A stretch of DNA of 43,987 nt from NCBI GenBank assembly GCA_021812735.1, contig JAKAMV010000003.1, positions 1-43,987 on the forward strand. The letters are read 5' to 3'. Position numbers and translations under genes: made by a program. Below the pieces are notes generated by a model that worked only from the letters and a program-made list of their open reading frames with translations, was not told the origin of the DNA and searched no databases. Shown here one piece after another: positions 1 to 7,095 of the stretch. Source of the stretch: Chloroflexota bacterium. GTDB lineage: Bacteria; Chloroflexota; Limnocylindria; Limnocylindrales; CSP1-4. Within the stretch, counting starts at the first letter, position 1, and the number at the start of each line of letters is the position of its first letter.

Positions 1-869
1 GCGCCCTCGGCGACCACGCCGTCCACCGGCACCTTGTCGCCGGTCCGCACGCGGAGCAGGTCGCCCGGCACGACGACCGCGAGGTCCACGTCCTCCTCGA
101 CGCCGTTGCGCAGGCGTCGAGCAGTGGTGGCCTGGAGGCCGACGAGGCGGCGGATGGCGCCGGTCGTGCGTCCCTTCGCGCGCCCCTCGAGGTACTTTCC
201 GAGCAGGATCAGCCCGATGATGATCGTGGCGGAATCGAAGTACGTCTCGGGCATGATCCCGGCGCTGCGGACGGCGTCCGGCCACAGGGTGACGAACGCC
301 GAGTACCCCCAGGCGACCGCGGTGCCCACCGCGACCAGCGTGTCCATGGTGGCGCCGCCGTGGCGCCCGGCCTTCCAGGCGGCGCGGTAGAAGCGGCTCC
401 CCGCCCAGGCGACGATGAACGTGGCCGGCAGAAGGACGGCCTTGTTGAGGTCCGCCATCGCGATGGTGGTCTGCGGCCAGAACATGAGGGCCATGATCAC
501 GATCGAGGCGGCAATGGCCGTGATCGACATCTGGAGGGTCTCGCGGAGGGCGCGGCCACGCTCCGCATCCTCCGCCGTGAGCTCCGCGTCAAGCGATGCG
601 GCGCCGGCCTCCGCCGTCGCCGGTGCCTCCGGCCTGACGTCGTAGCCGGCCGCCTCGACGGCCTTGACCAGCTCATCGCGACCCGCGACCGACGGGTCCA
701 CGAGGACGGTGGCCTTCTCGGTGGCCAGGTTCACCGCGGCAGTCGCCACACCCGGCGTCCTGTTGAGGAACCGCTCGATGCGGTTGACGCACGACGCGCA
801 CGTCATGCCCTCGATGGGCAGGATGATCTCGATGGGCTGGGCAGCGGGGCTGGGCGGGGACGACGTCAT
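1..869 (-). CDS. copA: Copper-translocating P-type ATPase (CopA), N-terminal part
   Basis: Exports Cu(I) across the cytoplasmic membrane using ATP. The reading frame starts at ATG 869 and runs off the left edge of the window, so about 289 N-terminal residues are present. It opens with a heavy-metal-associated domain carrying GMTCASC (Cys24, Cys27), followed by hydrophobic segments including the GGATMDTLVAVGTAVAWGYS stretch typical of heavy-metal P1B ATPases, and then the start of the actuator domain (PGDLLRVRTGDKVPVDG). The phosphorylation motif and the CPC membrane motif lie beyond the edge. No Shine-Dalgarno is seen; a TATACT box lies 10 nt before the ATG, so the mRNA is probably leaderless or nearly so. 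A related cation P-type ATPase is the only alternative. Confidence 0.93.
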   Translation of the reverse strand, partial: MTSSPPSPAAQPIEIILPIEGMTCASCVNRIERFLNRTPGVATAAVNLATEKATVLVDPSVAGRDELVKAVEAAGYDVRPEAPATAEAGAASLDAELTAEDAERGRALRETLQMSITAIAASIVIMALMFWPQTTIAMADLNKAVLLPATFIVAWAGSRFYRAAWKAGRHGGATMDTLVAVGTAVAWGYSAFVTLWPDAVRSAGIMPETYFDSATIIIGLILLGKYLEGRAKGRTTGAIRRLVGLQATTARRLRNGVEEDVDLAVVVPGDLLRVRTGDKVPVDGVVAEG

Positions 870-885
870 ACTGTAGGGGAGTATA
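868..885 (-). promoter_or_regulatory. copA promoter with CsoR-like operator
   Basis: On the minus strand a -10-like TATACT (885-880) lies just before copA. It overlaps an inverted repeat ATACT-CCCCTAC-AGTAT (884-868) whose right arm enters the start codon. Copper-responsive CsoR operators have this general form (ATAC/GTAT arms around a C/G-rich centre), so copper-dependent repression is likely. The regulator gene is not in the window. The assignment rests on motif resemblance. Confidence 0.5.
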
Positions 886-1363
886 CGCCCCTGGGCTCCG
901 AGGCCCCGCCGGGCCGAAGGTCACGAACTCCCCTCAGATCGGCCCGAGCCATGGGCGGACGCTGAGGCCGCCCGCGACCCCCTTCACCGTCGCGGTCATG
1001 CCGTGCGGCGCCGCGCTTCGGCCGCCAGCGGTAACTCGGCGCACGCGCCCGTCGCATTCCCTGCGAGGGATGGGCAACGGCCCGCCGCTGCTGCCGCCAC
1101 CCCCGGCAGGGCATGCGGCGACCGGATTCGGCGGTGTCGGCGCCGCTGGTGAACCCGCCGGGGAGCGGTGGGCGCAGGTCGCCACTGATCCCTCGCTCTG
1201 CCAGGGACGGGCTGCTCGCCCAGGTGGGCTCCGATCGACGCTGCACAGCAGCGGCCCGCGGGCGGCGTCGAGCGGTTCGTCCTCGGCGATGCGTGGGCGA
1301 CGGGTCGCGCCCGCGCGACCGACGAGCGCCACGCGCGGCGGCTTGCGCAGGGTCGCCGCCCGG
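870..1363. other. Non-coding gap between lysA and copA, rich in hairpins
   Basis: No frame here looks like a real gene. The stretch is dense in short hairpins: TTCCCT-GCG-AGGGA near 1058-1071, a CTGCCG/CGGCAG stem near 1090-1110, TCCCT/AGGGA around 1189-1207, and GGGC/GCCC around 1208-1220. On the plus strand GGTGAACCC (1148-1156) and GCCACTG (1181-1187) recall boxes of cobalamin riboswitches, but no plus-strand gene follows. The lysA end itself can form GAGCC-GGGC-GGCTC, a possible weak terminator. Confidence 0.5.
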
Positions 1364-2737
1364 TCACGAGCCGCCCGGCTCCCCCGCCTGCCAGCCGAGC
1401 CAGGTGTCCGGGTCGATTCTCGGCCGCGCCGCCCACGCCTCCCCGCCGCGGACCGCAACCTCGGGCGGCATCGGGTGCGAGAGGAACAGCGGCATCGACT
1501 CCGTGGCACCGTATGCGCCCACGTCGAGCACCGCGAGGAGGTCACCGGGGTCCGGCAGGGCCATCACGGCCGCCTGCGCGAACACGTCCAGCCCGGAGCA
1601 GAGTGGGCCGGCCACGGTCACCGGGAACCGGTTCGGGCCGGAGCTCGAGCTCGCTGCCGCACCCGTCAGGACGCGCACCCGGTGCTCCTGGCCGACGAGC
1701 GCGGGCCGCAGGACGTGGTGAATGCCGCCGTCCACGATCACCACGTGGTGGCCGCCCACCTCCTTTCGCTCGAGGACGCGCGTCAGGTAGGCGCCGGCGG
1801 GCCCGACGATGAACCGGCCGGGCTCGAGCAGGAGCCGCGCGCCGCGGGTCGTCGGGTCGGCGTCCATGCGCGCGCAGAGCGTCGCCAGCCGGGTCCCGAG
1901 CGCGGCCACGTCCAGCTCGGGCTCGTGCGCCTCGTACGGGATCCCGAGGCCACCGCCGACGTCCACCAGCCCGAGCTCGAAGCCTGCTCCGGCGGCCAGG
2001 GTCCTCGCCGTGTCCACGGCCGCCTCGGCGTGGCTGGCCAGCGCGAGCGCGTCGGTCACGTTGGAGGCGCCGAACGCGTGCAGGCCGATCGGCTCGAGCC
2101 ACGGCGAGGCGGCCGCCTCGGCCGCAGCGGTCCGCAGGTCTGCCATGTCCATCCCGAACTTGCCCGCGCCGTCGTCGCCGACCAGGCGAACACGCTCCAG
2201 GCGGGCGGCCTCGGTGACCGCCGCGCGGAGCAGGACCCGCTGGCGGCGGCCGAGCCCCTCCGCCAGCCGCGCCAGGCGGCGGAGCTCGCCGACCGACTCC
2301 ACGGTCACGACCCGCAGGCCCGCCTCGAGGGCGGCTGCCAGCTCCTCGTCGCGCTTGCCGGGGCCAGTCATGACGACGCGCATGGGCTCGAAGCCCGCGC
2401 GGACGGCGTGGCGAAGCTCTCCGCCCGACGCCACGTCGGCACCCAGGCCCATCGCGGCGAGGTGGCGGAGCACCGCGAGGTTCGGGTTCGCCTTCACCGC
2501 ATACGCGAGGTCGAACCGCTCCGGCAGCGCGGTTCGGAGCTCCTCCACCTGGCGAGTGACGACGTCGAGGTCGTACACGTAGGCCGGCGTTCCGAAGCGC
2601 TCGGCGAGGATGGCGGGCGCGAGTCCGGCCAGCCTCCCGCCCCGCAGGACCTCGTTGCGGGCCGGCGGCCGGCCGCGGCGGGCGACGGGCGCCGTCTGCC
2701 GGGCGGGGGGCGGCCCGGGCTCGCGGACCAGGCTCAT
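1364..2737 (-). CDS. lysA: Diaminopimelate decarboxylase-like protein (LysA)
   Basis: PLP-dependent fold-type III decarboxylase, expected to convert meso-diaminopimelate to L-lysine, the last step of the pathway. The protein has 457 residues. The PLP lysine is in AYAVKANPN (Lys82); later come DVGGGLGIPY, LLEPGRFIVGPAG and a C-terminal DVGAYG segment. It is the last gene of dapB-dapA-dapD-lysA, and its ATG overlaps the dapD stop (ATGA), which implies translational coupling. Unusual: the usual CESGD active-site segment is replaced by CSGLD, which resembles other members of the Orn/DAP/Arg decarboxylase superfamily. Operon position argues for LysA, but substrate specificity is less certain than for the upstream genes. 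Confidence 0.85.
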   Translation of the reverse strand: MSLVREPGPPPARQTAPVARRGRPPARNEVLRGGRLAGLAPAILAERFGTPAYVYDLDVVTRQVEELRTALPERFDLAYAVKANPNLAVLRHLAAMGLGADVASGGELRHAVRAGFEPMRVVMTGPGKRDEELAAALEAGLRVVTVESVGELRRLARLAEGLGRRQRVLLRAAVTEAARLERVRLVGDDGAGKFGMDMADLRTAAAEAAASPWLEPIGLHAFGASNVTDALALASHAEAAVDTARTLAAGAGFELGLVDVGGGLGIPYEAHEPELDVAALGTRLATLCARMDADPTTRGARLLLEPGRFIVGPAGAYLTRVLERKEVGGHHVVIVDGGIHHVLRPALVGQEHRVRVLTGAAASSSSGPNRFPVTVAGPLCSGLDVFAQAAVMALPDPGDLLAVLDVGAYGATESMPLFLSHPMPPEVAVRGGEAWAARPRIDPDTWLGWQAGEPGGS

Positions 2738-3603
2738 CGCAGCGCGTCCTCCAGGGCGACCCGGGCGTCCGTCCCGGCATCGCGGTCCTTGACCAGCAGG
2801 GCAACCGACATCGCGAGCCCGTGCTGGGCCGCGAAGTCGCCGGCCACCGCCCGCGTCCCCGGCACCACCACGGCTCCCGGCGGCACGGCGAGCGGCGCGT
2901 CCGGCGTGCCGATGAGCACCCGGCCGCGGACCAGATCGTAGACCCTCGAGGTCCCGGTGAGCACCGTGCCCGCCCCGATCACGGCGTTCGCGCCCACGAG
3001 CACGCCCTCGAGCAGCGAGCAGCCGGCGCCGACGAACGCGCCGTCCTCCACGATGACCGGCCGAGCGCCGGCGGGCTCCAGCACGCCGCCGATCGTGACG
3101 CCGGCCGAGAGGTGCACCCGCGCACCGATCTGCGCGCACGAGCCCACCAGCACGTGCGAATCCACCATCGTGTCCTCGCCGATTCGCGCACCGACGTTGA
3201 TGAACGAGGGCGGCATCACGACCACGCCCGGCCCGAGGTACACGCCGGCTCGGATGGAGGTCCCGCCCGGGACGACGCGCCAGGGGCGGCCGGCCCGTGC
3301 GGCGGCGTCGGCCTCCGGCCCGTCGAGCAGGTCCTTGACCGGCAGGCCCACGCGGTCCGCGAACTTGAGGGCCCCGCCGAGGTCCCAGGTGGCCAGCGTG
3401 CGCTCTCGGAAGCAGGCCAGGATCGCGGCTTTCACGTCGGAGTCGGCGCGCCAGCCGCCCGGGGAGCCCGGATCCGGGACGGCGGCTCGGCGGCGACCCG
3501 CGTCGAGCTCCGCGAGGATGGCGGCCGAGGCGGCCGGCGCGCCCATCGACGACGCGCTGGCCGTCCCGGTCACCGGAGATGTCGGGTCTGTCGACGCCCT
3601 CAT
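2734..3603 (-). CDS. dapD: Tetrahydrodipicolinate N-succinyltransferase (DapD)
   Basis: Transfers succinyl from succinyl-CoA to tetrahydrodipicolinate in the succinylase branch of lysine/DAP synthesis. The 289-residue protein has a left-handed beta-helix of hexapeptide repeats in its second half. It carries the DapD hallmarks PSFINVGARI, GSCAQIGARVHLSAGVTIGG and VLEP, then GCSLLEGVLVG and the VVVPGTRAV end region. An N-terminal helical part contains WRADSDVKAAILACFRERT, comparable to the DapD nucleotide/substrate-binding start. It overlaps dapA (ATGA at 3600-3603) and lysA (ATGA at 2734-2737). An acetyltransferase of the DapH type is less likely, because the GSCAQIG...IGGVLEP signature is that of DapD. 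Confidence 0.92.
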   Translation of the reverse strand: MRASTDPTSPVTGTASASSMGAPAASAAILAELDAGRRRAAVPDPGSPGGWRADSDVKAAILACFRERTLATWDLGGALKFADRVGLPVKDLLDGPEADAAARAGRPWRVVPGGTSIRAGVYLGPGVVVMPPSFINVGARIGEDTMVDSHVLVGSCAQIGARVHLSAGVTIGGVLEPAGARPVIVEDGAFVGAGCSLLEGVLVGANAVIGAGTVLTGTSRVYDLVRGRVLIGTPDAPLAVPPGAVVVPGTRAVAGDFAAQHGLAMSVALLVKDRDAGTDARVALEDALR

Positions 3604-4616
3604 GCGGCCACCTCGGCCGCGACGGCGGGGGCCGCTGCCGTCCCGCCCCCGGTCGCGGTGGCCGGCATCCGGCCACCGCCGTCCACGAGGCCCAGGGTGC
3701 GGAGCAGGGTGGTCAGGCGCTCGCGCGGCACATCGGCCAGCGGCAGCAGCGGCTGGCGGGTGGTGTCGGTGTCGAGGAGGCCCATGGCCAGCATACCGGC
3801 CTTCGCCGGGACCGGGTTCGGGCCCCCCTGGAAGTTGGCGCGCATGAGCGGCAGCCAGCGGTCGTGGAGGCAGCGCGCGCCGGCCCAGTCGCCAGCGTGC
3901 CAGGCGCGGACCATGGCGCTCATCTCGGCCGGGATCTGGTTGGACGCCACGGAGATCACGCCGTCGCCGCCCATGGCGAGGACGGCGAGCGTCGCGGCGT
4001 CGTCGCCGGACAGGACCGCCACGTCGCGCGGCCGGTCGCGGCAGATGACCGCCAGCTGCTCGATGTTGCCGCTGGCCTCCTTGACGGCCACGACATTGGG
4101 GTGCTCGGCCAGCCGCAGGAACGTGTCCGCCTCGACGTTGGCGCCGGTCCGGCCGGGCACGTTGTAGACGACGATCGGCAGGCCGCCCTCGTCGGCGACC
4201 GCGCGGAAGTGCGCCTCGAGCATCCGCTGGTCCGGCTTGTTGTAGTAGGGCGTGACGACGAGCGCCGCATCGGCGCCCAGGGCTGCCGCCCGGCGGGTCG
4301 CCTCGATGGAGCTGCGGGTGTCGTTGGATCCCGTGCCCGCGATCACGGGGACGCGGGCCGTCGCCGGGCGCTCGCGGATGGTCTCCACCGCGACCTCGAC
4401 GCACCGGTCGCGCTCGGCGGCTGACAGCGTGGGCGACTCGCCGGTGGTGCCCACCGGGACGAGCCCGTCGATGCCAGCCATCGCCTGCCAGGCGACCAGG
4501 CGGCGATAGGCGGCCTCGTCGAGCGCGCCGTCGGCCGTGAACGGGGTCACGAGGGCCGTGAAGGCGCCACGGAAGCGGGGGGTTGTCGGCTGCGCAGTTC
4601 GGACGGTGCGGGTCAT
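3600..4616 (-). CDS. dapA: 4-hydroxy-tetrahydrodipicolinate synthase (DapA)
   Basis: Condenses pyruvate with aspartate semialdehyde, the first committed step of lysine synthesis. The product is a TIM-barrel class I aldolase of 338 residues. Visible motifs are GTTGES (from residue 56), YYNKP (124-128), YNVPGRT (151-157, catalytic Tyr151) and the Schiff-base lysine in VAVKEASGN (Lys179). The C-terminus has an Ala/Gly-rich tail not typical of the family. The start is supported by AAGGAG about 8 nt upstream. It lies 40 nt after dapB and overlaps dapD by 4 nt. Feedback inhibition by lysine is common in the family but cannot be judged here. Confidence 0.96.
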   Translation of the reverse strand: MTRTVRTAQPTTPRFRGAFTALVTPFTADGALDEAAYRRLVAWQAMAGIDGLVPVGTTGESPTLSAAERDRCVEVAVETIRERPATARVPVIAGTGSNDTRSSIEATRRAAALGADAALVVTPYYNKPDQRMLEAHFRAVADEGGLPIVVYNVPGRTGANVEADTFLRLAEHPNVVAVKEASGNIEQLAVICRDRPRDVAVLSGDDAATLAVLAMGGDGVISVASNQIPAEMSAMVRAWHAGDWAGARCLHDRWLPLMRANFQGGPNPVPAKAGMLAMGLLDTDTTRQPLLPLADVPRERLTTLLRTLGLVDGGGRMPATATGGGTAAAPAVAAEVAA

Positions 4617-4656
4617 GTCAGGCTCCTTGCGGGCGGCTTGGGGGTGCGGGTGCAGG

Positions 4657-5415
4657 TCAGGCCGGGACGGCCGCGGGCGTGTCGAGGAGGTCGTCCACGA
4701 CGTCGTCGAACGGATGCAGGCCCGGGGTCCGGGGGCTCGCGGTCAGCCAGCGGGCCGCCGCGAGGGCGCCGTCGGCGTAGGCGCTGCGGTCACGGGCGGC
4801 GAGCCGGAGCTCCACCGACTCGCCCGGGCCGTCGAAGGTGACCAGGTGCGAGCCGGGCGCGGCGCCGGCGCGGATGCCGGCGACTTCGAGCAGGGGCCGG
4901 GTCTCGCTGCCGTCGCCCGCCTCGTCGGGGCCGGCCCAGCGCGGATCAGCCGCCACGATGCGACGGGCGATGGCGCGTGCGGTGCCTGACGGGCGATCCG
5001 CCTTGCCGCGGCGGTGCCACTCGACGATCGACGGCTCGAAGGCTCCGGCGCGGGCGTACCACGCGGCGGCGCGCTCGACGAGGCGGATGAACAGGGCGGC
5101 GCCGAGCGAGAGGTTGGCGGCGGCGACGCCGGCGGCGTCGTGCTCGTTGAGCATGGCCCGGACGCGGGACTGGTCCAGGTCCCAGCCTGTGGCGGCGAGG
5201 ATGAACGCCCGATTGCCGGCGGCCAGGGCGTGCGCCAGATTGGCGGGGACCGCCGCGCCGATCGAGGCGTCCACGACCACGTCAGCGGTGGGCGCCTGGA
5301 CGCGCGGCCCGTGGAGCGGCGGGCGGCCGATCGTGGTCACGGTCCAGCCCTGCGCAGTGGCAGCGGCGGTGATCGCCCCGCCAAGTCGTCCCGGTCCGTA
5401 GAGGAGGAGGTGCAT
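4657..5415 (-). CDS. dapB: 4-hydroxy-tetrahydrodipicolinate reductase (DapB)
   Basis: NAD(P)H-dependent reduction of the DapA product to tetrahydrodipicolinate. The protein has 252 residues. A dinucleotide-binding start (LLYGPGRLGGAI, residues 4-15) is followed by the DapB active-site block EWHRRGKADRPSGTA (132-146), in which His134 and Lys138 match the catalytic His/Lys and PSGTA the substrate-binding loop. The usual HHxxKxDAPSGTA is slightly altered (WHRRGKADRPSGTA). It is the first structural gene of the lysine operon, with an AAAGGAC element upstream. A ~225-nt leader with a small lysine-rich peptide ORF precedes it. Confidence 0.93.
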   Translation of the reverse strand: MHLLLYGPGRLGGAITAAATAQGWTVTTIGRPPLHGPRVQAPTADVVVDASIGAAVPANLAHALAAGNRAFILAATGWDLDQSRVRAMLNEHDAAGVAAANLSLGAALFIRLVERAAAWYARAGAFEPSIVEWHRRGKADRPSGTARAIARRIVAADPRWAGPDEAGDGSETRPLLEVAGIRAGAAPGSHLVTFDGPGESVELRLAARDRSAYADGALAAARWLTASPRTPGLHPFDDVVDDLLDTPAAVPA

Positions 5416-5557
5416 GATCCGGACTGTCCTTTCCGCTTGGTGTGCCCCGCGGTGCCGGAGGTCCGAGAATCACGAAGGCCGCGTCCACCGTCTCGGTGTC
5501 CGCGGCCCCGATCGTCGCCTCCGTCCCGGAGGCTCGAGGTTCGTCGCTTGCGCGCCT
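5416..5557 (-). promoter_or_regulatory. Leader RNA of the dap operon with alternative hairpins
   Basis: This untranslated stretch between the small leader ORF and dapB can form two simple hairpins on the minus strand: GCCTCC-loop-GGAGGC (5533-5517) and a strong terminator-like stem (5507-5477). The segment GGGGCUC (5567-5561), in the end of the peptide ORF, can instead pair with GAGCCUC (5535-5529), which would break the first of these. Such mutually exclusive pairings are what transcription attenuation needs. The pairing scheme was drawn by eye and is inference. Confidence 0.45.
5477..5507 (-). terminator. Candidate attenuator/terminator hairpin before dapB
   Basis: On the minus strand GGCCGCG pairs with CGCGGCC, then a symmetric GA/GA internal loop, then CACCG-AGA-CGGTG. 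The stem is followed by TTCGTGATTCT, a broken rather than continuous T tract. It lies 60 nt before dapB, where an attenuator should be. Termination efficiency cannot be judged from the sequence. Confidence 0.4.
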
Positions 5558-5638
5558 TCAGAGCCCCAGGGCCCGAGTCTCCCGACTGGGCCGCCAAGGC
5601 TTCTTCTTGGCATCGAAGGCGAAGATGGTGTGCGACAT
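5558..5638 (-). CDS. Putative 26-residue lysine leader peptide
   Basis: Small ORF, ATG 5638 to TGA, between a good promoter and dapB. The peptide has exactly three lysines, all consecutive (AAG AAG AAG, residues 11-13, in FDAKKKPW), directly before a hairpin (5592-5570) that overlaps the rest of the ORF. In amino-acid biosynthetic operons such runs of the end-product's codons mark attenuation leader peptides, where ribosomes stall when the charged tRNA is scarce. Start context: CATGAT lies 9 nt upstream and there is no clear Shine-Dalgarno, so it may be translated from a leaderless end. It could also be an ordinary small protein; no homology can be tested here. Confidence 0.5.
   Translation of the reverse strand: MSHTIFAFDAKKKPWRPSRETRALGL
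5570..5592 (-). promoter_or_regulatory. Hairpin immediately after the lysine codons
   Basis: Minus-strand GGCCC-AGTC-GGGA-GACT-C-GGGCC forms a 9-bp stem with one bulged base and a 4-nt loop. The upstream arm begins 7 nt after the AAG AAG AAG run (5608-5600). A ribosome stalled on the lysine codons would cover this arm, so it is positioned like segment 1:2 of a classical attenuator. Confidence 0.45.
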
Positions 5639-5647
5639 GGCTCACGC

Positions 5648-5676
5648 ATCATGCCAGCACTCAGTACCGGATGCAA
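5648..5676 (-). promoter_or_regulatory. Promoter of the dap operon
   Basis: Minus-strand TTGCAT (5676-5671) and CATGAT (5653-5648) are separated by exactly 17 nt, a good sigma-70-type arrangement. Transcription would start near 5641, at or just before the ATG of the leader peptide (5638), giving a leader of about 225 nt before dapB. Confidence 0.6.
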
Positions 5677-5687
5677 CACTTCCAGTC

Positions 5688-6251
5688 GTGAATAAGTTCC
5701 ATGCATACTGCGTCGCCGCCGAGATCACGTCCGCGTTCGGTCCGGTGCGGCTGGCGGCGACCGCCCGGGGGATCGCCGCGCTCGCGATGCTGTCCATGCC
5801 CGAGGAGTTCGCGGCCGCGTTGGCGCGGCGGGGGTTGGTGGTCTCGCCGGCCGACGCTGGGCAGGCGGCGTCCGGCCGCCTGCGCGAGGCATCCTCGGCC
5901 GTCGCCGCGGCGCTGGACGGCCACGAGGTGGGCCTCGAGGCGATCGTGGTGGACGTCGCCGACCGGCCCGAATGGGACCGGCTGATCCTGGGCGTCGTAC
6001 GCACCATCCCCCGCGGCACCACGCTGAGCTACGGTGAGGTGGCGCGGCGCGCCGGCCGACCGGGTGCGGCGCAGGCGACGGGGGGTGCCATTGGGCGCAA
6101 TCCCGTGGGCCTGCTCATCCCGTGCCACCGCGTGGTCGCCGGCGACGGCACCCTCGGGGGGTACGGCGCCGCGGCCTGGGGCGGGGTCGAGGCGGCGCTG
6201 GATCTCAAGTCCGCGCTGCTGGCGCTCGAGGGCGTGGCGGCCCGGCGCTGA
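5688..6251 (+). CDS. ogt: Methylated-DNA-[protein]-cysteine S-methyltransferase
   Basis: Suicide repair enzyme that moves alkyl groups from O6-alkylguanine (and O4-alkylthymine) to its own cysteine. The protein has 187 residues. The N-terminal ribonuclease-like domain starts with a FGPVRLAAT segment. The C-terminal DNA-binding domain has IPRGTTLSYGEVARRAG, AVG-like GGAIGRNPVGLLIPCHRVV with the acceptor Cys in PCHRV, and GGYG. GTG 5688 was chosen because it lies just before the recognisable domain; the longer upstream extension is not coding-like. It is divergent from the dap operon. No Ada-type regulatory domain is present. Confidence 0.92.
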   Translation: MNKFHAYCVAAEITSAFGPVRLAATARGIAALAMLSMPEEFAAALARRGLVVSPADAGQAASGRLREASSAVAAALDGHEVGLEAIVVDVADRPEWDRLILGVVRTIPRGTTLSYGEVARRAGRPGAAQATGGAIGRNPVGLLIPCHRVVAGDGTLGGYGAAAWGGVEAALDLKSALLALEGVAARR

Positions 6252-6331
6252 ACGCTGCCGCCGACAGCGGCGGCCGGCGTGGACGCCTGGCGGGGGCGCG
6301 GTTCGCGCCTCGAGAGCGCCGCGCGACCGGG

Positions 6332-6889
6332 TCAGCCCCGCGGCACCGGGCGCATGGGATACACCCCCACCACGATGGGAGCGCCCGGATCCAGACTCAG
6401 CTCGTGGCCGACCTCGCCGCTGTTGAGGAGTTCTCCGAGCATGCGTGCCTCCGGCGCCGGCAGACCCACGAAGATGGTGCCGCCGGCGGACCGGAGCGGC
6501 GTGACGTCGTCGTCCCCGCCCGGGATGCCGAAGCGGCGACGGAGCTCGTGCATCGGGATCCACGGCCGGCTCTTGATGAAGCGGCGGAGCTGCGCCTGGG
6601 TGCAGATGGTGCGACGCGCGTCCGCGTCGACCTCGGCGTCGGCGAGCGCGGTCTCGGACGGTGCCGCCGTCGCGGCGGAGGACACGGCAGCGGGGGCGGC
6701 AGTCGCGGGGGCGGCATCGCGTCCCCCACCGGCAGCCTCGACGGCGTCGCGGACGCGCCCCAGCAGCTCCCGGGTGTCGCGGGCGGTGACGGCTGCCGCA
6801 GCGATCGGCTCGGTTCCGGGCCCGGCGGGCATGGGATCCCCGCCCATGGTCGGCTGCGGATGCCGGCTTTGCCGACTGCGCCGGCTCAC
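6332..6889 (-). CDS. Conserved-looking protein of unknown function
   Basis: 185 residues from GTG 6889; starts further in (the methionines near 6848 and 6832) are also possible. The first ~90 residues are low-complexity Ala/Gly/Pro-rich and probably disordered. The C-terminal ~85 residues look folded: CTQAQLRRFIKSRPWIPMHE, FGIPGGDDDVTPL, then GTIFVGLPAPEARMLGELL and LDPGAPIVVGVYPMRPV. I do not recognise the family. The GTG overlaps the stop of a 16-codon upstream ORF (6936-6886), and a TATGAT box lies at 6987-6982. It converges with the alkyltransferase gene. Confidence 0.6.
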   Translation of the reverse strand: MSRRSRQSRHPQPTMGGDPMPAGPGTEPIAAAAVTARDTRELLGRVRDAVEAAGGGRDAAPATAAPAAVSSAATAAPSETALADAEVDADARRTICTQAQLRRFIKSRPWIPMHELRRRFGIPGGDDDVTPLRSAGGTIFVGLPAPEARMLGELLNSGEVGHELSLDPGAPIVVGVYPMRPVPRG

Positions 6890-6981
6890 CGGCGCGGGAT
6901 CCGCGGGCGTGGCGCCCGCGTTGAGGAGGCGGTCATTGTGGGCTCGTGTCGGGCGGCCGTGGACTGCGACCGGTCAGCCGA

Positions 6982-6987
6982 TCATAC
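6982..6987 (-). promoter_or_regulatory. -10 box upstream of the 185-residue protein
   Basis: Minus-strand TATGAT, a near-consensus -10 element, in the 206-bp gap after the pepQ-like gene. A start near 6975 would give a ~40-nt 5' end before a 16-codon ORF (ATG 6936) whose TGA overlaps the GTG start at 6889. No good -35 is visible. Confidence 0.4.
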
Positions 6988-7095
6988 CCCGCGATGGTCG
7001 GCCGCGCGGGCGGGGATGGCGCCCGTCCGTCCGGCCGCACGTGGCTGCGCGCGGCTCGCGCCGGGGCCGCGGGTTGCGCGCGGAGGCTGGCGTGG

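Noticed and set aside
1058..1240. Cobalamin or ZTP riboswitch
   Set aside because: Only scattered box similarity; orientation does not lead into any gene on the plus strand, and the minus-strand CACCTGGGCGA resemblance to the ZTP end lacks the other half.
998..4424. Long plus-strand open frames opposite the dap operon
   Set aside because: They are Arg/Ala/Pro-rich antisense frames created by GC-rich third positions; the minus-strand frames carry clear DapA, DapD and LysA motifs.
5416..5640. Lysine (L-box) riboswitch in the dap leader
   Set aside because: The leader is long enough, but I could not place the conserved L-box core segments; the small ORF with the Lys run explains it better.
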